A stretch of DNA of 64,000 nucleotides from Microbacterium sp. LCT-H2 (GCF_001866135.1 NZ_MODW01000002.1:518917-582916); one strand, 5' to 3'. Positions 44,801 through 53,504 are shown, counted from the first letter of the stretch. Notes: generated by a model from the sequence alone, not told the origin. Made by a program: numbers and translations.

Positions 44801-45350
44801 CACCACGCAGCTCGCGGACCTGACGCAGACCCGGCAGGACCTCTTGACGATCATCGCCGACCTCGACGAGCGCATGCAGACGATCTTCGCCAGCGCGTTC
44901 GAGGACACCAAGGAGGCGTTCGGTCAGGTCTTCCCCCTGCTGTTCCCCGGCGGCACGGGCAGCATCTCGCTGACCGATCCGGAGAACATGCTGACGACGG
45001 GGATCGAGGTCTCGGTCCGTCCCGTCGGGAAGAAGATCGAGCGGCTGTCGCTGCTGTCCGGCGGCGAGCGGTCTCTGGCCGCGGTGGCGCTCCTGGTGGC
45101 GATCTTCAAGGCGCGTCCCAGCCCGTTCTACATCCTCGACGAGGTCGAAGCGGCGCTCGACGACGCGAACCTCGGCCGGCTCCTCACGGTGTTCGAGCAG
45201 CTGCGCGAGAGCTCCCAGCTCCTCGTCATCACGCACCAGAAGCGGACGATGGAGATCGCGGACGCGCTCTACGGGGTCTCGATGCGCCAGGACGGCGTCT
45301 CCGCGGTGGTCGGGCAGCGCGTCGGCGACCGCGCTGCCGCCGCCGTCTGA
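41805..45350 (+). CDS. smc: Chromosome segregation protein SMC
   Basis: 1181 residues, full-length SMC. Walker A is VGPNGSGKSNVVDAL at about 30. Long coiled coils run to about 500 and from about 660 to 1020. The hinge is at about 507-650 (GIRGLVGDAVQVRAGYE). The signature LSGGERSLAAVALL is at about 1083 and Walker B FYILDEVEAALDD at about 1108. With ScpA and ScpB it compacts and aligns chromosome arms. No strong ribosome-binding site. Alanine/arginine/glutamate-rich coiled coils, as usual at this G+C content. Confidence 0.96.
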   Translation: MHLKSLTLKGFKSFAQPTSFVFEPGVTCIVGPNGSGKSNVVDALAWVMGEQGAKTLRGGKMEDVIFAGTSTRGPLGRAEVQLTIDNADGALPIEYAEVTISRTLFRNGSSEYAINGESCRLLDVQELLSDSGLGREMHVIVGQGRLDTVLQASPEDRRGFIEEAAGILKHRRRKEKTLRKLDAMEANLTRLSDLAGEIRRQLKPLGRQAEIAREAQTIAAVVRDAKARLFADDVVALRTALADHTRTEQERHTERLVLSDQAETVRAGIARLEKNQNSIAVDEARSVAFGLEQVQERMRGLYTLANQRLALLGSEEDDAAVTAVTVTQATIDEAKEDIETISSGLGDAQDAAAAASREVVNARAELDTLDVDIAEQSALVSEYDMRLSSLRGNADAAASALAAVRGAVLRQENALEAAHARRREAEEALDAIDDAEAPEGTAVEYAAAYESAQRAATAAEAERESLRERLHAAEREVDALTAKAAALSSALSLSGGAAEIVAEGGPGIRGLVGDAVQVRAGYEAAIAAVLGPLAEGVLVGSPDDAFALAAEAAERRRGVVDFVVADAPRENPTPPDVEGVLAATETVTAPDGVLGILAHVLIAVDLDAARAARRALDAAGDASTTIVTTGGDVITAQTLRTGSGGERSRLELAAERDAATERLTEIQIVVDSLREARLDADEAVEETRRQAKDALRALREHDAALATHAEQVNKVTVRHEAAVAECDRLETGLAQAQAAVADAEAKAETAKAELDAAVAAPRPVLDASARDGLLEALERAREGEVRARLEVETLRERVRAAQSRVTALERQREQERDAAAEAARRAVIRRAQREAASGVVDELPRILDSLDRSVTEARVALAEAEAARSAQNEELVALRTQESSLRERLAGLTESVHGLELQIHEKKLHLNSLLERVSSELSLDEDVLVAEYGPDQLVPRDPGTEPADGELLDDTAIPFDRRIQQRRLADAERKLAQLGRVNPLALEEFAALEQRHAFLTTQLADLTQTRQDLLTIIADLDERMQTIFASAFEDTKEAFGQVFPLLFPGGTGSISLTDPENMLTTGIEVSVRPVGKKIERLSLLSGGERSLAAVALLVAIFKARPSPFYILDEVEAALDDANLGRLLTVFEQLRESSQLLVITHQKRTMEIADALYGVSMRQDGVSAVVGQRVGDRAAAAV

Positions 45351-45371
45351 CTCCGGCTGCCTCCGTCCCCG

Positions 45372-45455
45372 GGCACGGCTTCGGAGATCGGAGCCTCCAC
45401 CCGGCGTGTCGGCCGTCTGATCCGGCGCGTCGCCTGCGGTCTCCGAAGCTGTGCT
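45372..45455. terminator. Very long hairpin between smc and the hydrolase gene
   Basis: GCTTCGGAGA (45378-45387) and TCTCCGAAGC (45440-45449) are perfect complements. The stem continues outward with GCAC (45373-45376) and GTGC (45451-45454) and inward by a few bases, about 18 pairs in all, with a 46-nt loop. Likely a bidirectional terminator for the convergent genes; it could also be a remnant of a mobile repeat. Confidence 0.55.
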
Positions 45456-45473
45456 CGGACGGACCAGGGCGGG

Positions 45474-46151
45474 TCACATCAGGAGGGACTGTTCGAATGC
45501 AGTGACGGCGGCGGGGAAGTCGGGGTGGTCCTGGGGACGGTGAGTGAAACCGGAGAGGACGATCTGCTCGGCCCCGACATCGACGAGTCGTCGGGCGATG
45601 AGCTCGTACTCCTCGTTCCAGCCGCCGGTGACCACGAGGGCCGGCACGCCAGCGAGGGAATGCTCCCGGATGCCGTGTCCCCACGGGAGATTCGCGGTCG
45701 CCCAGTGCTCCGCGACCGCGCGCTCGTCCGGCCAGGACGCGCGGTCCAGCGGGCCGCCGAACATGAGCGGACGGAACAGCGCCCAGAAGCCGTAGAGGTC
45801 GTCCTCGGCCGCGCGTGCTCGCGCCTCCGTGACCACGGCGATATGTCGCTCGATCGGCGCGTCACCGCGGGCGATGTCGTACAGGGCGGGCTCGACGAGG
45901 ACGAGTCCGGACACCCGCAGACCGTCGGCGACGGCGCGGACGGCGGCGACCGCCTCGATGGAGTGGGCGAACAGGAGCGGCGTCCGGTCACGTTCTCCGG
46001 CGACGAGAGCGCCCGCCTGCGCTTCGACGGACGACCCCGGCGGGAAGCTGAGGAAGGTCCCCGACTCCGAAGCCTGGGAGGGCCAGGCAGCTGTGCCGCG
46101 TCTCCCGGCGCCGTGGAGGAACACCCGGTGCGGGAGCGGCGCGCGGTGCAT
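45474..46151 (-). CDS. Alpha/beta hydrolase fold protein
   Basis: 225 residues. The fold is suggested by VFLHGAG (oxyanion region), the nucleophile elbow FAHSIEAVAAV, LVLVEPALYD, and LVVTGGWNEEYE followed by the His-bearing LSGFTHRPQDHPDF. The elbow reads A-H-S-I-E instead of G-x-S-x-G. A cap domain lies between about 95 and 160. Substrate unknown. TAGCAT lies 6 nt before the ATG (leaderless), and only 28 bp separate it from divergent ftsY. Confidence 0.8.
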   Translation of the reverse strand: MHRAPLPHRVFLHGAGRRGTAAWPSQASESGTFLSFPPGSSVEAQAGALVAGERDRTPLLFAHSIEAVAAVRAVADGLRVSGLVLVEPALYDIARGDAPIERHIAVVTEARARAAEDDLYGFWALFRPLMFGGPLDRASWPDERAVAEHWATANLPWGHGIREHSLAGVPALVVTGGWNEEYELIARRLVDVGAEQIVLSGFTHRPQDHPDFPAAVTAFEQSLLM

Positions 46152-46179
46152 CCCTGGATGCTACCCGTAGGCTGGACAC

Positions 46180-47052
46180 ATGGCAGAGAAGTCCTGGTCT
46201 CTCGGTCGCGCGCTGCGCGGCATGTTCGTGAAGCCCACCATCGACGAGACGACGTGGGAAGACCTGGAGACGGCGCTGATCACGGCGGACTTCGGCCCCG
46301 ACATCAGCGAGCGCATCGTCGACGAGCTGCGCGACAAGGTCGCGAAGTACCGCACCACCGACCCCAAGGATCTCCAGCGCATGCTGCGGGAGACCCTGGA
46401 GGAGCACTTCGCGAAGTTCGACACCACTCTGAAGCTCACCGAGCGGCCCGCCGTGGTCCTCGTCGTCGGCGTGAACGGCGTGGGAAAGACGACGACGATC
46501 GGCAAGTTCACGAAGTTCCTCCGCGGTTACCAGCGGAGTGTGGTCGTGGGAGCCGCCGACACCTTCCGTGCCGCGGCCGTGGACCAGCTCGCCACCTGGG
46601 CGCAGCGCGGGGGAGCGGCCATCGTCCGACCGCAGCAGGAGGGCCAGGACCCGGCATCTGTCGCCTTCCAGACCGTGGAGTACGCGAAGCGCGAGGGCAT
46701 CGAGATCGCGATCATCGACACGGCGGGACGGCTGCACACCAAGGGCGGTCTCATGGACGAGCTCGGCAAGATCCGCCGCGTCGTCGAGAAGCAGGCCCCG
46801 ATCAGCGAGGTGCTCCTCGTCCTCGACGCCACGACGGGGCAGAACGGCGTCATGCAGGCGGAGACCTTCCTGCAGCACGCCGGCGTCACAGGTCTCGTGC
46901 TCACCAAGCTCGACGGCTCGGCCAAGGGCGGCTTCGTGCTCGCGGTGCAGGAGCGCACGGGCATCCCGGTGAAGCTCCTCGGGCAGGGCGAGGGCATCGA
47001 TGATCTGACCGGTTTCACGCCGCACGTCTTCGTGCAGGCGCTGGTCGGCTGA
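46180..47052 (+). CDS. ftsY: Signal recognition particle receptor FtsY
   Basis: 290 residues, the short form lacking the acidic A-domain of E. coli FtsY. The N helical bundle (about 1-85) is followed by the G domain: G1 VNGVGKTTTIGK at about 97, DTFRAAAVDQL, G3 DTAGRLHTKGGLMDEL and G4 TKLDGSAKGG. It docks ribosome-SRP complexes at the membrane and works with Ffh, encoded at 50 kb. TAGGCT exactly 6 nt before the ATG predicts a leaderless mRNA. Confidence 0.96.
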   Translation: MAEKSWSLGRALRGMFVKPTIDETTWEDLETALITADFGPDISERIVDELRDKVAKYRTTDPKDLQRMLRETLEEHFAKFDTTLKLTERPAVVLVVGVNGVGKTTTIGKFTKFLRGYQRSVVVGAADTFRAAAVDQLATWAQRGGAAIVRPQQEGQDPASVAFQTVEYAKREGIEIAIIDTAGRLHTKGGLMDELGKIRRVVEKQAPISEVLLVLDATTGQNGVMQAETFLQHAGVTGLVLTKLDGSAKGGFVLAVQERTGIPVKLLGQGEGIDDLTGFTPHVFVQALVG

Positions 47053-47095
47053 CACAGGGCTTCCGCCCCGAGCACCAGGCTGGTTTCATAGCGTT

Positions 47096-47596
47096 ATGGC
47101 GATCGAACACGACTACTTCGGACTGCTGTCATCGGGCCCCGACGGCTCGATCTTCTGGTCGGAGACGGTCGAGCTCGGCGACCAGAGCGTGACCGTGGAC
47201 CTGACGGCCCCGGACCAGGACGACGTCTCCGCCGACGCCCTCGACATCGCCGCCGGGCTCATCGCCGGCCTGGAGAACGTGGACGCGACCGCACGGCGCG
47301 GGATGCTCGCCGAGGTGGACGACCGCACGAGCGAGGTGACCGAGTACATCCTGCAGCAGCAGGAGGTGTTCGGCGACGACCTCCCCGACATCCTCATCGA
47401 CGTGTCCGGAGACGCGGCCGTGGACATCATCCGATCGCTGCGCTTGATGAGCATGACGATCCTCGCGGACGAGCACGGCGGCTCCGAGCCGTTCGCGGTG
47501 CTGGAGTACGCGCTCGACGACAGCGCCACCGACGACGTGCTGCTCGTGAACCTGGGCTCCGACGGCAGCGTGCAGTCGGTCATGAGCGCCGACTGA
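47096..47596 (+). CDS. DUF2004 domain protein
   Basis: 166 residues, strongly acidic. It resembles DUF2004 proteins: HDYFGLLSSGPDGSIFWSE at the start, VTVDLTAPDQDDVSADAL, then LRLMSMTILADEHGGSEP. No signal peptide or membrane helix, so probably cytoplasmic. Function unknown. It sits 43 nt after ftsY and converges on lipA with a 10-nt gap. Confidence 0.75.
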   Translation: MAIEHDYFGLLSSGPDGSIFWSETVELGDQSVTVDLTAPDQDDVSADALDIAAGLIAGLENVDATARRGMLAEVDDRTSEVTEYILQQQEVFGDDLPDILIDVSGDAAVDIIRSLRLMSMTILADEHGGSEPFAVLEYALDDSATDDVLLVNLGSDGSVQSVMSAD

Positions 47597-47606
47597 CCGC
47601 CGCTCG

Positions 47607-48596
47607 TCAGACCGCCTGTGCGAAGCCGAGGTCGGCGCTCTCCGCGATGTGCGCGAGGTGCGCGGGGATCTCCCGTCCCTTCGAGGTCATGGACTGCGCC
47701 CAGAGGCGTCCGGCCCGGTACGAGGAGCGCACCAGCGGACCGGCGAGCACCCCGAGGAAGCCGATCCGCTCCGCCTCCTCCTTGAATTCGACGAACTCGG
47801 CCGGCTTCACCCACCGCGACACCGGGAGATGACGCGGGGTCGGGCGGAGGTACTGGGTGATGGTGATGATGTCGCAGCCGGCGTCGTGGAGGTCCTGCAG
47901 CGCCTGCACGACCTCCTCCGGCTCCTCGCCCATGCCGAGGATGAGGTTCGACTTCGTGATCAGTCCGGCGTCGCGGGCCTGGGTGAGAACGTTCAGCGAC
48001 CGCTCGTAGCGGAACGCCGGACGGATGCGCTTGAAGATGCGGGGCACGGTCTCCACGTTGTGCGCGAACACCTCGGGGCGCGCGTCGAAGATCTGGCCGA
48101 GGAAGGCCGGGTCGGCGTTGTGCTCGTTGGCCAGCAGCTCCACGCCGGTGTTCGGGTTGAGCTCATGGATCTTGCGCACCGTCTCGGCGTTCAGCCAGGC
48201 CCCCGTATCGGGCAGGTCGTCGCGGGCCACACTCGTCACGGTCGCGTAGCGGAGATTCATCCGCTGCACGCTCTCGGCGACGCGTCGCGGCTCGTCGGTG
48301 TCGTAGTCGGCGGGCTTGCCGGTGTCGATCTGGCAGAAGTCGCAGCGACGCGTGCACTGCGATCCCCCGATGAGGAACGTCGCCTCGCGGTCCTCCCAGC
48401 ATTCGTAGATGTTCGGGCAGCCGGCCTCCTGGCACACCGTGTGCAGATCCTCGCTCTTAACGAGCGAGTGCAACGCGGAGTACTCCGGCCCCATCTTGGC
48501 CTTGGTCTTGATCCACTCGGGCTTGCGCTCGATCGGGGTCTCGGCGTTGCGGATCTCGAGGCGGAGGAGCTTGCGCCCCTCGGGTGCGGCGGTCAT
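47607..48596 (-). CDS. lipA: Lipoyl synthase
   Basis: 329 residues, radical-SAM. Two 4Fe-4S sites are visible: the auxiliary cluster [12 protein letters not shown] (about 56-67) and the radical-SAM triad CTRRCDFC (about 80-87). The auxiliary-cluster serine is in RSSYRAG near the C-terminus. It inserts two sulfurs into octanoyl-protein to form lipoyl groups on 2-oxoacid dehydrogenases. The start overlaps the lipB stop (ATGA), so lipB-lipA form an operon. Confidence 0.96.
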   Translation of the reverse strand: MTAAPEGRKLLRLEIRNAETPIERKPEWIKTKAKMGPEYSALHSLVKSEDLHTVCQEAGCPNIYECWEDREATFLIGGSQCTRRCDFCQIDTGKPADYDTDEPRRVAESVQRMNLRYATVTSVARDDLPDTGAWLNAETVRKIHELNPNTGVELLANEHNADPAFLGQIFDARPEVFAHNVETVPRIFKRIRPAFRYERSLNVLTQARDAGLITKSNLILGMGEEPEEVVQALQDLHDAGCDIITITQYLRPTPRHLPVSRWVKPAEFVEFKEEAERIGFLGVLAGPLVRSSYRAGRLWAQSMTSKGREIPAHLAHIAESADLGFAQAV

Positions 48597-49243
48597 GCCG
48601 GGACTCCTGTCAGGTCGGGTGCGTGCGCGGTGCGGAAGGCGTCCTGCACGGCGTCGACGAGGTCGAGCGGGCCGACCACGCGGCCGGACACCTCGCTCAC
48701 CGTGGTCACGCCGGCGTCGGTGATGCCGCAGGGGATGATGTCGCGGAAGGGGGCGAGACTGTTGTCGCAGTTGATGGCGAAGCCGTGCATGGTCACGCCC
48801 TGCTGCACCCGCACGCCGATCGCGGCCACCTTGTCCTCCGAGAGCGGTCGGCGCACCCACACACCGCTGCGCCCCTCGACCTGGTGCCCGTCGACCCCGA
48901 ACGGACGCAGCACCTCGATGAGGATCCGCTCCAGACGCCGGACGTGTGCGACCACGTCCATCGGCTCCGGCAGCCGGAAGATCGGATAGCCGACGAGCTG
49001 TCCCGGCCCGTGCCAGGTGATCTTCCCGCCGCGGTCGACGTCGATGACCGGGGTCCCGTCCTGGGGGCGCTCGTGGTCCTCCGTGCGCTTGCCCGCGGTG
49101 TAGACGGCCGCGTGCTCGAGCAGGATGAGCGTGTCAGGGCGGGCACCGGACACGACGTCCGCATGCACGCGGCGCTGCAGGGCCCAGCCGTCGGGATAGG
49201 GGACAGGGGTCGGCATGAAGCCGGGGGTGAGGATGTCGAGCAT
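48593..49243 (-). CDS. lipB: Octanoyltransferase
   Basis: 216 residues. LipB signature: [17 protein letters not shown] (with the catalytic-site Lys-Ile-Thr-Trp-His) and the acyl-accepting Cys in [16 protein letters not shown]. It moves octanoate from acyl-carrier protein to lipoyl domains, the step before LipA. The ATG at 49243 is at the family-consistent start; the long in-frame extension upstream crosses the divergent tetR gene and is rejected. Confidence 0.95.
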   Translation of the reverse strand: MLDILTPGFMPTPVPYPDGWALQRRVHADVVSGARPDTLILLEHAAVYTAGKRTEDHERPQDGTPVIDVDRGGKITWHGPGQLVGYPIFRLPEPMDVVAHVRRLERILIEVLRPFGVDGHQVEGRSGVWVRRPLSEDKVAAIGVRVQQGVTMHGFAINCDNSLAPFRDIIPCGITDAGVTTVSEVSGRVVGPLDLVDAVQDAFRTAHAPDLTGVPA

Positions 49244-49258
49244 GCGTCGTCGCTTCCC

Positions 49259-49291
49259 TCTAATACATGGATTGCGTCTAACAATACATCC
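49259..49291. promoter_or_regulatory. AT-rich divergent control region of lipB and tetR
   Basis: A 30-bp island with unusually high A+T contains two direct copies of AATACAT, about 21 bp apart, and an ATTG-N7-CAAT inverted repeat between them. It lies between lipB and the TetR-type gene and is the natural place for a TetR operator. Confidence 0.45.
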
Positions 49292-49330
49292 CCGTCCGGA
49301 GTGTGGCGCGGCGCGCGGTACCGTGAAGTC

Positions 49331-49918
49331 ATGAACCGGACTGGTCGCGCCGGCCGCCCGAAGGCCTCCTCGCGCGAGACCCTCGCCGAGGCCGCCTGCG
49401 AGCTCTTCCTGGAGCGCGGGTACGAGGCCACCTCCATCGCCGACATCACGCAGCGGGCGGGGGTCAGCCGTTCCAGCTTCTTCAACTACTTCACGTCCAA
49501 GAGCGATGTGCTGTGGTCCGGGATCGACGAGCGCATCGGCGTCGCGATCGCGGCGCTCGGCGATCTCGGCCGGGATGCCACAGGGGAGCGGGTGCGGCTG
49601 ATCCTCCACGGCATCGTCCAGGACTTCGCGCCGGATCCCCTGGCTCTGGCCCTGCGGAATGCGGCGGCCATGGCGCTCGAGGATGAGCTGGTGCGCGAGA
49701 CGGGGTTGCGGCTCGCCCGCCTGTCCGCCGCCGTCTCGCGCGCCGCCTGCGCCGCGGGGATCGACGTCATGCGCGCCGACGTGCTCGGGGCCGCGCAGGC
49801 CGCCGCTGTCATGTCGGCGCTCCGGGTGTGGGCGGAGGAGGGCGCGGGCCGCGGCACTCCGGACTCCGTGCTGCACGAGGCGCTCGCCCGCGTCCACGAT
49901 CTCCCCTGGGGGGACTGA
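49331..49918 (+). CDS. TetR family transcriptional regulator
   Basis: 195 residues. The N-terminal helix-turn-helix is [19 protein letters not shown], then [21 protein letters not shown] and TSKSDVL, the classic TetR layout (about 12-60). The C-terminal ligand/dimer domain is Ala-rich, helical and of unknown specificity. TACCGT ends 6 nt before the ATG. It is divergent from lipBA, which it may regulate together with itself, but no target is proven. Confidence 0.9.
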   Translation: MNRTGRAGRPKASSRETLAEAACELFLERGYEATSIADITQRAGVSRSSFFNYFTSKSDVLWSGIDERIGVAIAALGDLGRDATGERVRLILHGIVQDFAPDPLALALRNAAAMALEDELVRETGLRLARLSAAVSRAACAAGIDVMRADVLGAAQAAAVMSALRVWAEEGAGRGTPDSVLHEALARVHDLPWGD

Positions 49919-49925
49919 CCGGCCT

Positions 49926-50015
49926 CGCGAGACCCCGGTTTCGCGCCGAGGCCCCGGTGTGCAGGCGCGCGCCGGGCGGGGTCTCGACAGCGAGGCGGGG
50001 TTTCGGCGAGTCGCC
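49926..50015. repeat. Palindromic intergenic repeat, copy B
   Basis: GAGACCCCG (49929-49937) and CGGGGTCTC (49977-49985) pair across a GC-rich centre that includes GGCGCGCGCC. A third unit, GAGGCGGGGTTTCGGCGAG, follows. The order of units and spacing match copy A at 1045-1105. It lies between the tetR gene and ffh. Confidence 0.55.
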
Positions 50016-50066
50016 TTCGTGCCGCGCTGAGCGTGGAGGCTCCGCTCGCGTAGAATCGTACGCACC

Positions 50067-51629
50067 ATGGCTACCTTTGGCACGCTCTCCGATCGGCTCA
50101 CCGACACCTTCCGCAACTTGCGCACGAAGGGAAAGCTCACCCCCGCCGACGTCGACGGCACGGTGCGCGAGATCCGTCGTGCGCTGCTCGACGCCGACGT
50201 CGCGCTCGCGGTCGTCAAGGACTTCACCGCCAAGGTGCGCGAGCGCGCGCTCGGCGACGAGGTCAACAAGGCGCTGAACCCCGCGCAGCAGGTGGTGCAG
50301 ATCGTCAACGAGGAACTCGTCCAGATCCTCGGCGGTGAGCAGCGGCGCCTGCAGTTCGCCAAGACGGCGCCGACCGTGATCATGCTCGCCGGCCTCCAGG
50401 GTTCGGGGAAGACGACGTTCGCCGGAAAGCTCGCCAAGCAGCTCGAGAGCGAGGGCCACACGCCGCTCCTCGTGGCCGCCGACCTCCAGCGCCCGAACGC
50501 GGTGAACCAGCTCCAGGTCGTCGCCGAGCAGGCCGGTGCCACGGTGTACGCGCCCGAGCCCGGCAACGGCGTCGGCGATCCGGTCAAGGTCTCGCGCGAC
50601 GGCGTCGAGCACGCCCGCCGGCAGCAGCACGACGTGGTCATCATCGACACCGCCGGCCGCCTCGGCGTCGACGCCGAGCTCATGAAGCAGGCCGCCGACA
50701 TCCGCAAGGCGGTCAACCCGGACGAGGTGCTCTTCGTCATCGATGCGATGATCGGTCAGGACGCCGTCAACACCGCCAAGGCCTTCCAAGAGGGCGTGGA
50801 CTTCACCGGCGTCGTGCTCTCCAAGCTCGACGGTGACGCGCGAGGCGGAGCAGCTCTGTCGGTCGCCTCGGTCACCGGTCGTCCGATCATCTTCGCCTCG
50901 ACGGGCGAGCGGCTGGAAGACCTCGAGCCGTTCCACCCCGACCGGATGGCGAGCCGCATCCTCGACCTCGGCGACATCCTGACCCTCATCGAGCAGGCCC
51001 AGCAGGCCTTCGACGAGGAGGAGGCACGCAAGGTCGCGGAGAAGCTCGCGAACGAGGCCTTCACCCTGGAGGACTTCCTCGAGCAGCTCCAGCAGATGAA
51101 GAAGATGGGCTCGATGAAGAAGATGCTCGGGATGCTCCCGGGCATGGGTCAGATGAAGCAGCAGCTCGAGGACTTCGACGAGCGCGAGATCGACCGCACC
51201 GAAGCCATCATCCGGTCCATGACGCCGGTAGAGCGTCGCAACCCCAAGATCCTCAACGGCTCGCGCCGTCTGCGCATCGCGCGCGGCTCCGGCATGACTG
51301 TCACGGACGTGAACCAGCTCGTTCAGCGCTTCGAGCAGGCCGCGAAGATGATGAAGACGGTCGCCCGTGGCGGCACGCCGAACATCCCCGGCATGGGTCC
51401 GGTGCCCGGCATGGGCAAGCCCGGCGCCTCGTCGAAGCGCGGCAAGAAGGGCAAGGGCGTCGGCGGCAACCGCTCCCGCTCCGGCAACCCGGCGAAGCGC
51501 GCGGCCGAGAACGCCGGCCTCGCGGCTTCCACGGCACCCACCGGCTCGGGCTTCGGCCTCGGCGGGGGAAGCGCAGCGCCCTCGGAGGCAGACCTCGCCG
51601 AGATCCAGAAGCTGTTCGGCAAGGGCTGA
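50067..51629 (+). CDS. ffh: Signal recognition particle protein Ffh
   Basis: 520 residues. The N domain (about 1-90) is followed by the G domain with [17 protein letters not shown] at about 108, [24 protein letters not shown] and [10 protein letters not shown]. The Met-rich M domain (about 300-440) has [15 protein letters not shown] and the RNA-binding [15 protein letters not shown] low-complexity Lys/Gly tail ([17 protein letters not shown]) follows, longer than in E. coli. It binds signal sequences and 4.5S RNA and pairs with FtsY. TAGAAT lies 10 nt upstream of the ATG. Confidence 0.97.
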   Translation: MATFGTLSDRLTDTFRNLRTKGKLTPADVDGTVREIRRALLDADVALAVVKDFTAKVRERALGDEVNKALNPAQQVVQIVNEELVQILGGEQRRLQFAKTAPTVIMLAGLQGSGKTTFAGKLAKQLESEGHTPLLVAADLQRPNAVNQLQVVAEQAGATVYAPEPGNGVGDPVKVSRDGVEHARRQQHDVVIIDTAGRLGVDAELMKQAADIRKAVNPDEVLFVIDAMIGQDAVNTAKAFQEGVDFTGVVLSKLDGDARGGAALSVASVTGRPIIFASTGERLEDLEPFHPDRMASRILDLGDILTLIEQAQQAFDEEEARKVAEKLANEAFTLEDFLEQLQQMKKMGSMKKMLGMLPGMGQMKQQLEDFDEREIDRTEAIIRSMTPVERRNPKILNGSRRLRIARGSGMTVTDVNQLVQRFEQAAKMMKTVARGGTPNIPGMGPVPGMGKPGASSKRGKKGKGVGGNRSRSGNPAKRAAENAGLAASTAPTGSGFGLGGGSAAPSEADLAEIQKLFGKG

Positions 51630-51641
51630 GCGGCCGGGAAC

Positions 51642-52550
51642 TCAGCGCACGGCCACCGGCGCGGCGGAAGGATCGACCGTGGCCGCCGGCGTGCCTCGCG
51701 GTCGTGCCGCGAACTGCCCGCCGACGAGGGCGGCGAGCGTGATCACGATGCCCAGAAGCTGAACGAGGGTGAAGCTCTCGCCGGCGATGAGCACTCCGAG
51801 CACCGTCGCGACGATCGGCGAGAGCAGTGCGAGCAGGCCGGGCACGATCACGGGCAGCCGCTGGATACCGCGGAACCAGAGCGTGTAGGCGATGATCCCT
51901 CCCGCTGTCGCGAGCCAGAGGTAACCGAGGAGCGCCCCCGCGTCGAGGGCAGGAGGCGGGCCCTCGACCGTGAAGGTGAGGGGGAGGAGCAGCAGTCCGC
52001 CCGCACTCAGCTGCCAGCCCGCGTAGGCCACGGGGCCGACGCCGGCGGGGCGTCCCCAGCGCTTGGTGAGGATCATCCCGAGACCGGTGGCGGTCACGCC
52101 GCCCAGAGCCGCGATGAGGCCCCACAGGTCCGGCGCGGCGGCAGGGCCGAGGACGACGAGGGCGACGCCCCCTGCCCCGAGCACGGCGGCGGCGCCGGAC
52201 ACCGGGCGGATACGCTCCCCGAGCACGAGCGCTCCGATTCCCAGGACGATGAGCGGCTGCGCTCCGGCGACGGCCGCGGCGACCCCGCCGGGGAGGCGTT
52301 CGGCCGCGAGGAACAGTAGCGGGAAGAAGGCGCCGATGTTGAGGGCGCCGAGCACGAGGACCTTTCCCCACCAGGCGCCGTGCGGCAGGCGCCGGGCCAG
52401 CAGCACCGCGAGGAGACCCGCAGGAAGCGAGCGGAGGAGGCCGGCGAGGAGCGGATGCCCGGCGGGGAGCAGCTCCGTCGTGACCAGGTAGGTCGTACCC
52501 CACGCCGCGGGGGCGAGCGCCGTGACGAGGGTGAGGGTGAAGCGGTTCAT
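51642..52550 (-). CDS. EamA/DMT family exporter
   Basis: 302 residues with ten hydrophobic helices in two EamA repeats (about 5-135 and 145-285). Motifs AAWGTTYLVTTELLPAGHPLLAGLLRS (split) and GVAAAVAGAQPLIVLGIGALVLGERI are typical of the 10-TMS drug/metabolite exporters. CAGGCT lies 6 nt before the ATG, a near match to the leaderless -10. It is divergent from a LysR-type regulator that likely controls it. The substrate may be an amino acid or another small metabolite; unproven. Confidence 0.88.
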   Translation of the reverse strand: MNRFTLTLVTALAPAAWGTTYLVTTELLPAGHPLLAGLLRSLPAGLLAVLLARRLPHGAWWGKVLVLGALNIGAFFPLLFLAAERLPGGVAAAVAGAQPLIVLGIGALVLGERIRPVSGAAAVLGAGGVALVVLGPAAAPDLWGLIAALGGVTATGLGMILTKRWGRPAGVGPVAYAGWQLSAGGLLLLPLTFTVEGPPPALDAGALLGYLWLATAGGIIAYTLWFRGIQRLPVIVPGLLALLSPIVATVLGVLIAGESFTLVQLLGIVITLAALVGGQFAARPRGTPAATVDPSAAPVAVR

Positions 52551-52604
52551 GCTCCCAGCCTGCGCGCGACATCGCGATGAGTCCAACGCATTGTTGTCAC
52601 ACCA

Positions 52605-52625
52605 TCCATGAAGGGCGATCATGGA
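52605..52625. promoter_or_regulatory. LysR-type operator candidate
   Basis: TCCATGA-AGGGCGA-TCATGGA is a perfect 7-bp inverted repeat with a 7-bp centre and contains the T-N11-A pattern of LysR regulators (T52609, A52621). It ends 3 nt before the lysR start codon, so binding there would block expression of the regulator. A weaker CAAC-N5-GTTG repeat lies at 52584-52596. Confidence 0.6.
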
Positions 52626-52628
52626 TAC

Positions 52629-53504
52629 ATGGAACTACAGCACCTGCGATATGTCGTCGCCGTGGCGGATACCGGGTCCTTCACCCGCGCGGCGGACCGC
52701 TGTCACGTGACGCAGTCGGCGCTCAGTCATCAGGTCGCGTCACTCGAACGCGAGCTGGGGGTGCGGCTGTTCGCGCGCACCAGTCGCAGCGTCCGTGCGA
52801 CCGAGTCGGGAGAGGCGTTCCTCCGTTCCGCGCGGCTCGCCGTGCGCGCCGCGGATCAGGCGCGGGAGGATGCGGCGGCGGCGAGCGGGGAGGTGGTGGG
52901 GACCCTGCGACTGGGCGTCATCCCCACGGTGACCGCTGTCGACGTCCCTGCGCTCCTCGTGGCCTATCGCACCGCGCACCCGGCCGCCCGCGTGGAGCTC
53001 CGCGAGGGGAACAGCGACGGCCTCATGGCGTCGATCCGTCAGGGCGATCTCGACGTCGCCTTCCTCGGGCTTCGGGAGGGAGCGGAACCAGGAGGGGTGG
53101 CATCCCGCCCGTTACCCCACGAGCCGCTCGTGGCGGTACTGCCTCGCGGGCACCACCTCGCCGCGAAGCGGAAGGTACGGCTGAGCGATCTCGCGGACTC
53201 CGCATTCGCCGACTTCCCCGCCGGAACATCGGGACGCGCGCAGAGTGACGCGGCGTTCCTGGCCGCGCGACTCGAGCGGGACGTGGCTTTCGAATCCGAC
53301 ACGGCTGCGAGTCTGATCGGCCTGGTCGCTGCGGGCCTCGCCGTCACGCTGCTCGCGCCCGGGGTGGTGCGGGGCTATCGAGACGTCGTCGACACGGTGG
53401 AGGTCCAGGACGGGCCGATCCGTGTCGAGCACCTGGCCTGGGACGCCGCGGCACCGCGCAGCGCCGCGCGCGCCTTCCTCGACATCGTCCCGGCAGCCTC
53501 CTGA
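52629..53504 (+). CDS. LysR family transcriptional regulator
   Basis: 291 residues. The N-terminal winged helix is MELQHLRYVVAVADTGSFTR, then AADRCHVTQSALSHQVASLE and LGVRLFARTSRSVRATESGE. The effector domain (about 90-290) has the usual GTLRLGVIPTVTAVDVPALL and QGDLDVAFLG. The ATG at 52629 matches the conserved LysR start; an upstream ATG at 52608 would add seven residues and cover the operator. It is divergent from the EamA exporter, its likely target. Confidence 0.92.
   Translation: MELQHLRYVVAVADTGSFTRAADRCHVTQSALSHQVASLERELGVRLFARTSRSVRATESGEAFLRSARLAVRAADQAREDAAAASGEVVGTLRLGVIPTVTAVDVPALLVAYRTAHPAARVELREGNSDGLMASIRQGDLDVAFLGLREGAEPGGVASRPLPHEPLVAVLPRGHHLAAKRKVRLSDLADSAFADFPAGTSGRAQSDAAFLAARLERDVAFESDTAASLIGLVAAGLAVTLLAPGVVRGYRDVVDTVEVQDGPIRVEHLAWDAAAPRSAARAFLDIVPAAS

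Noticed and set aside
43284..45236. 650-codon minus-strand open frame inside smc
   Set aside because: Shadow of the smc coiled-coil codons; repetitive Arg/Glu/Leu composition and no start signals.
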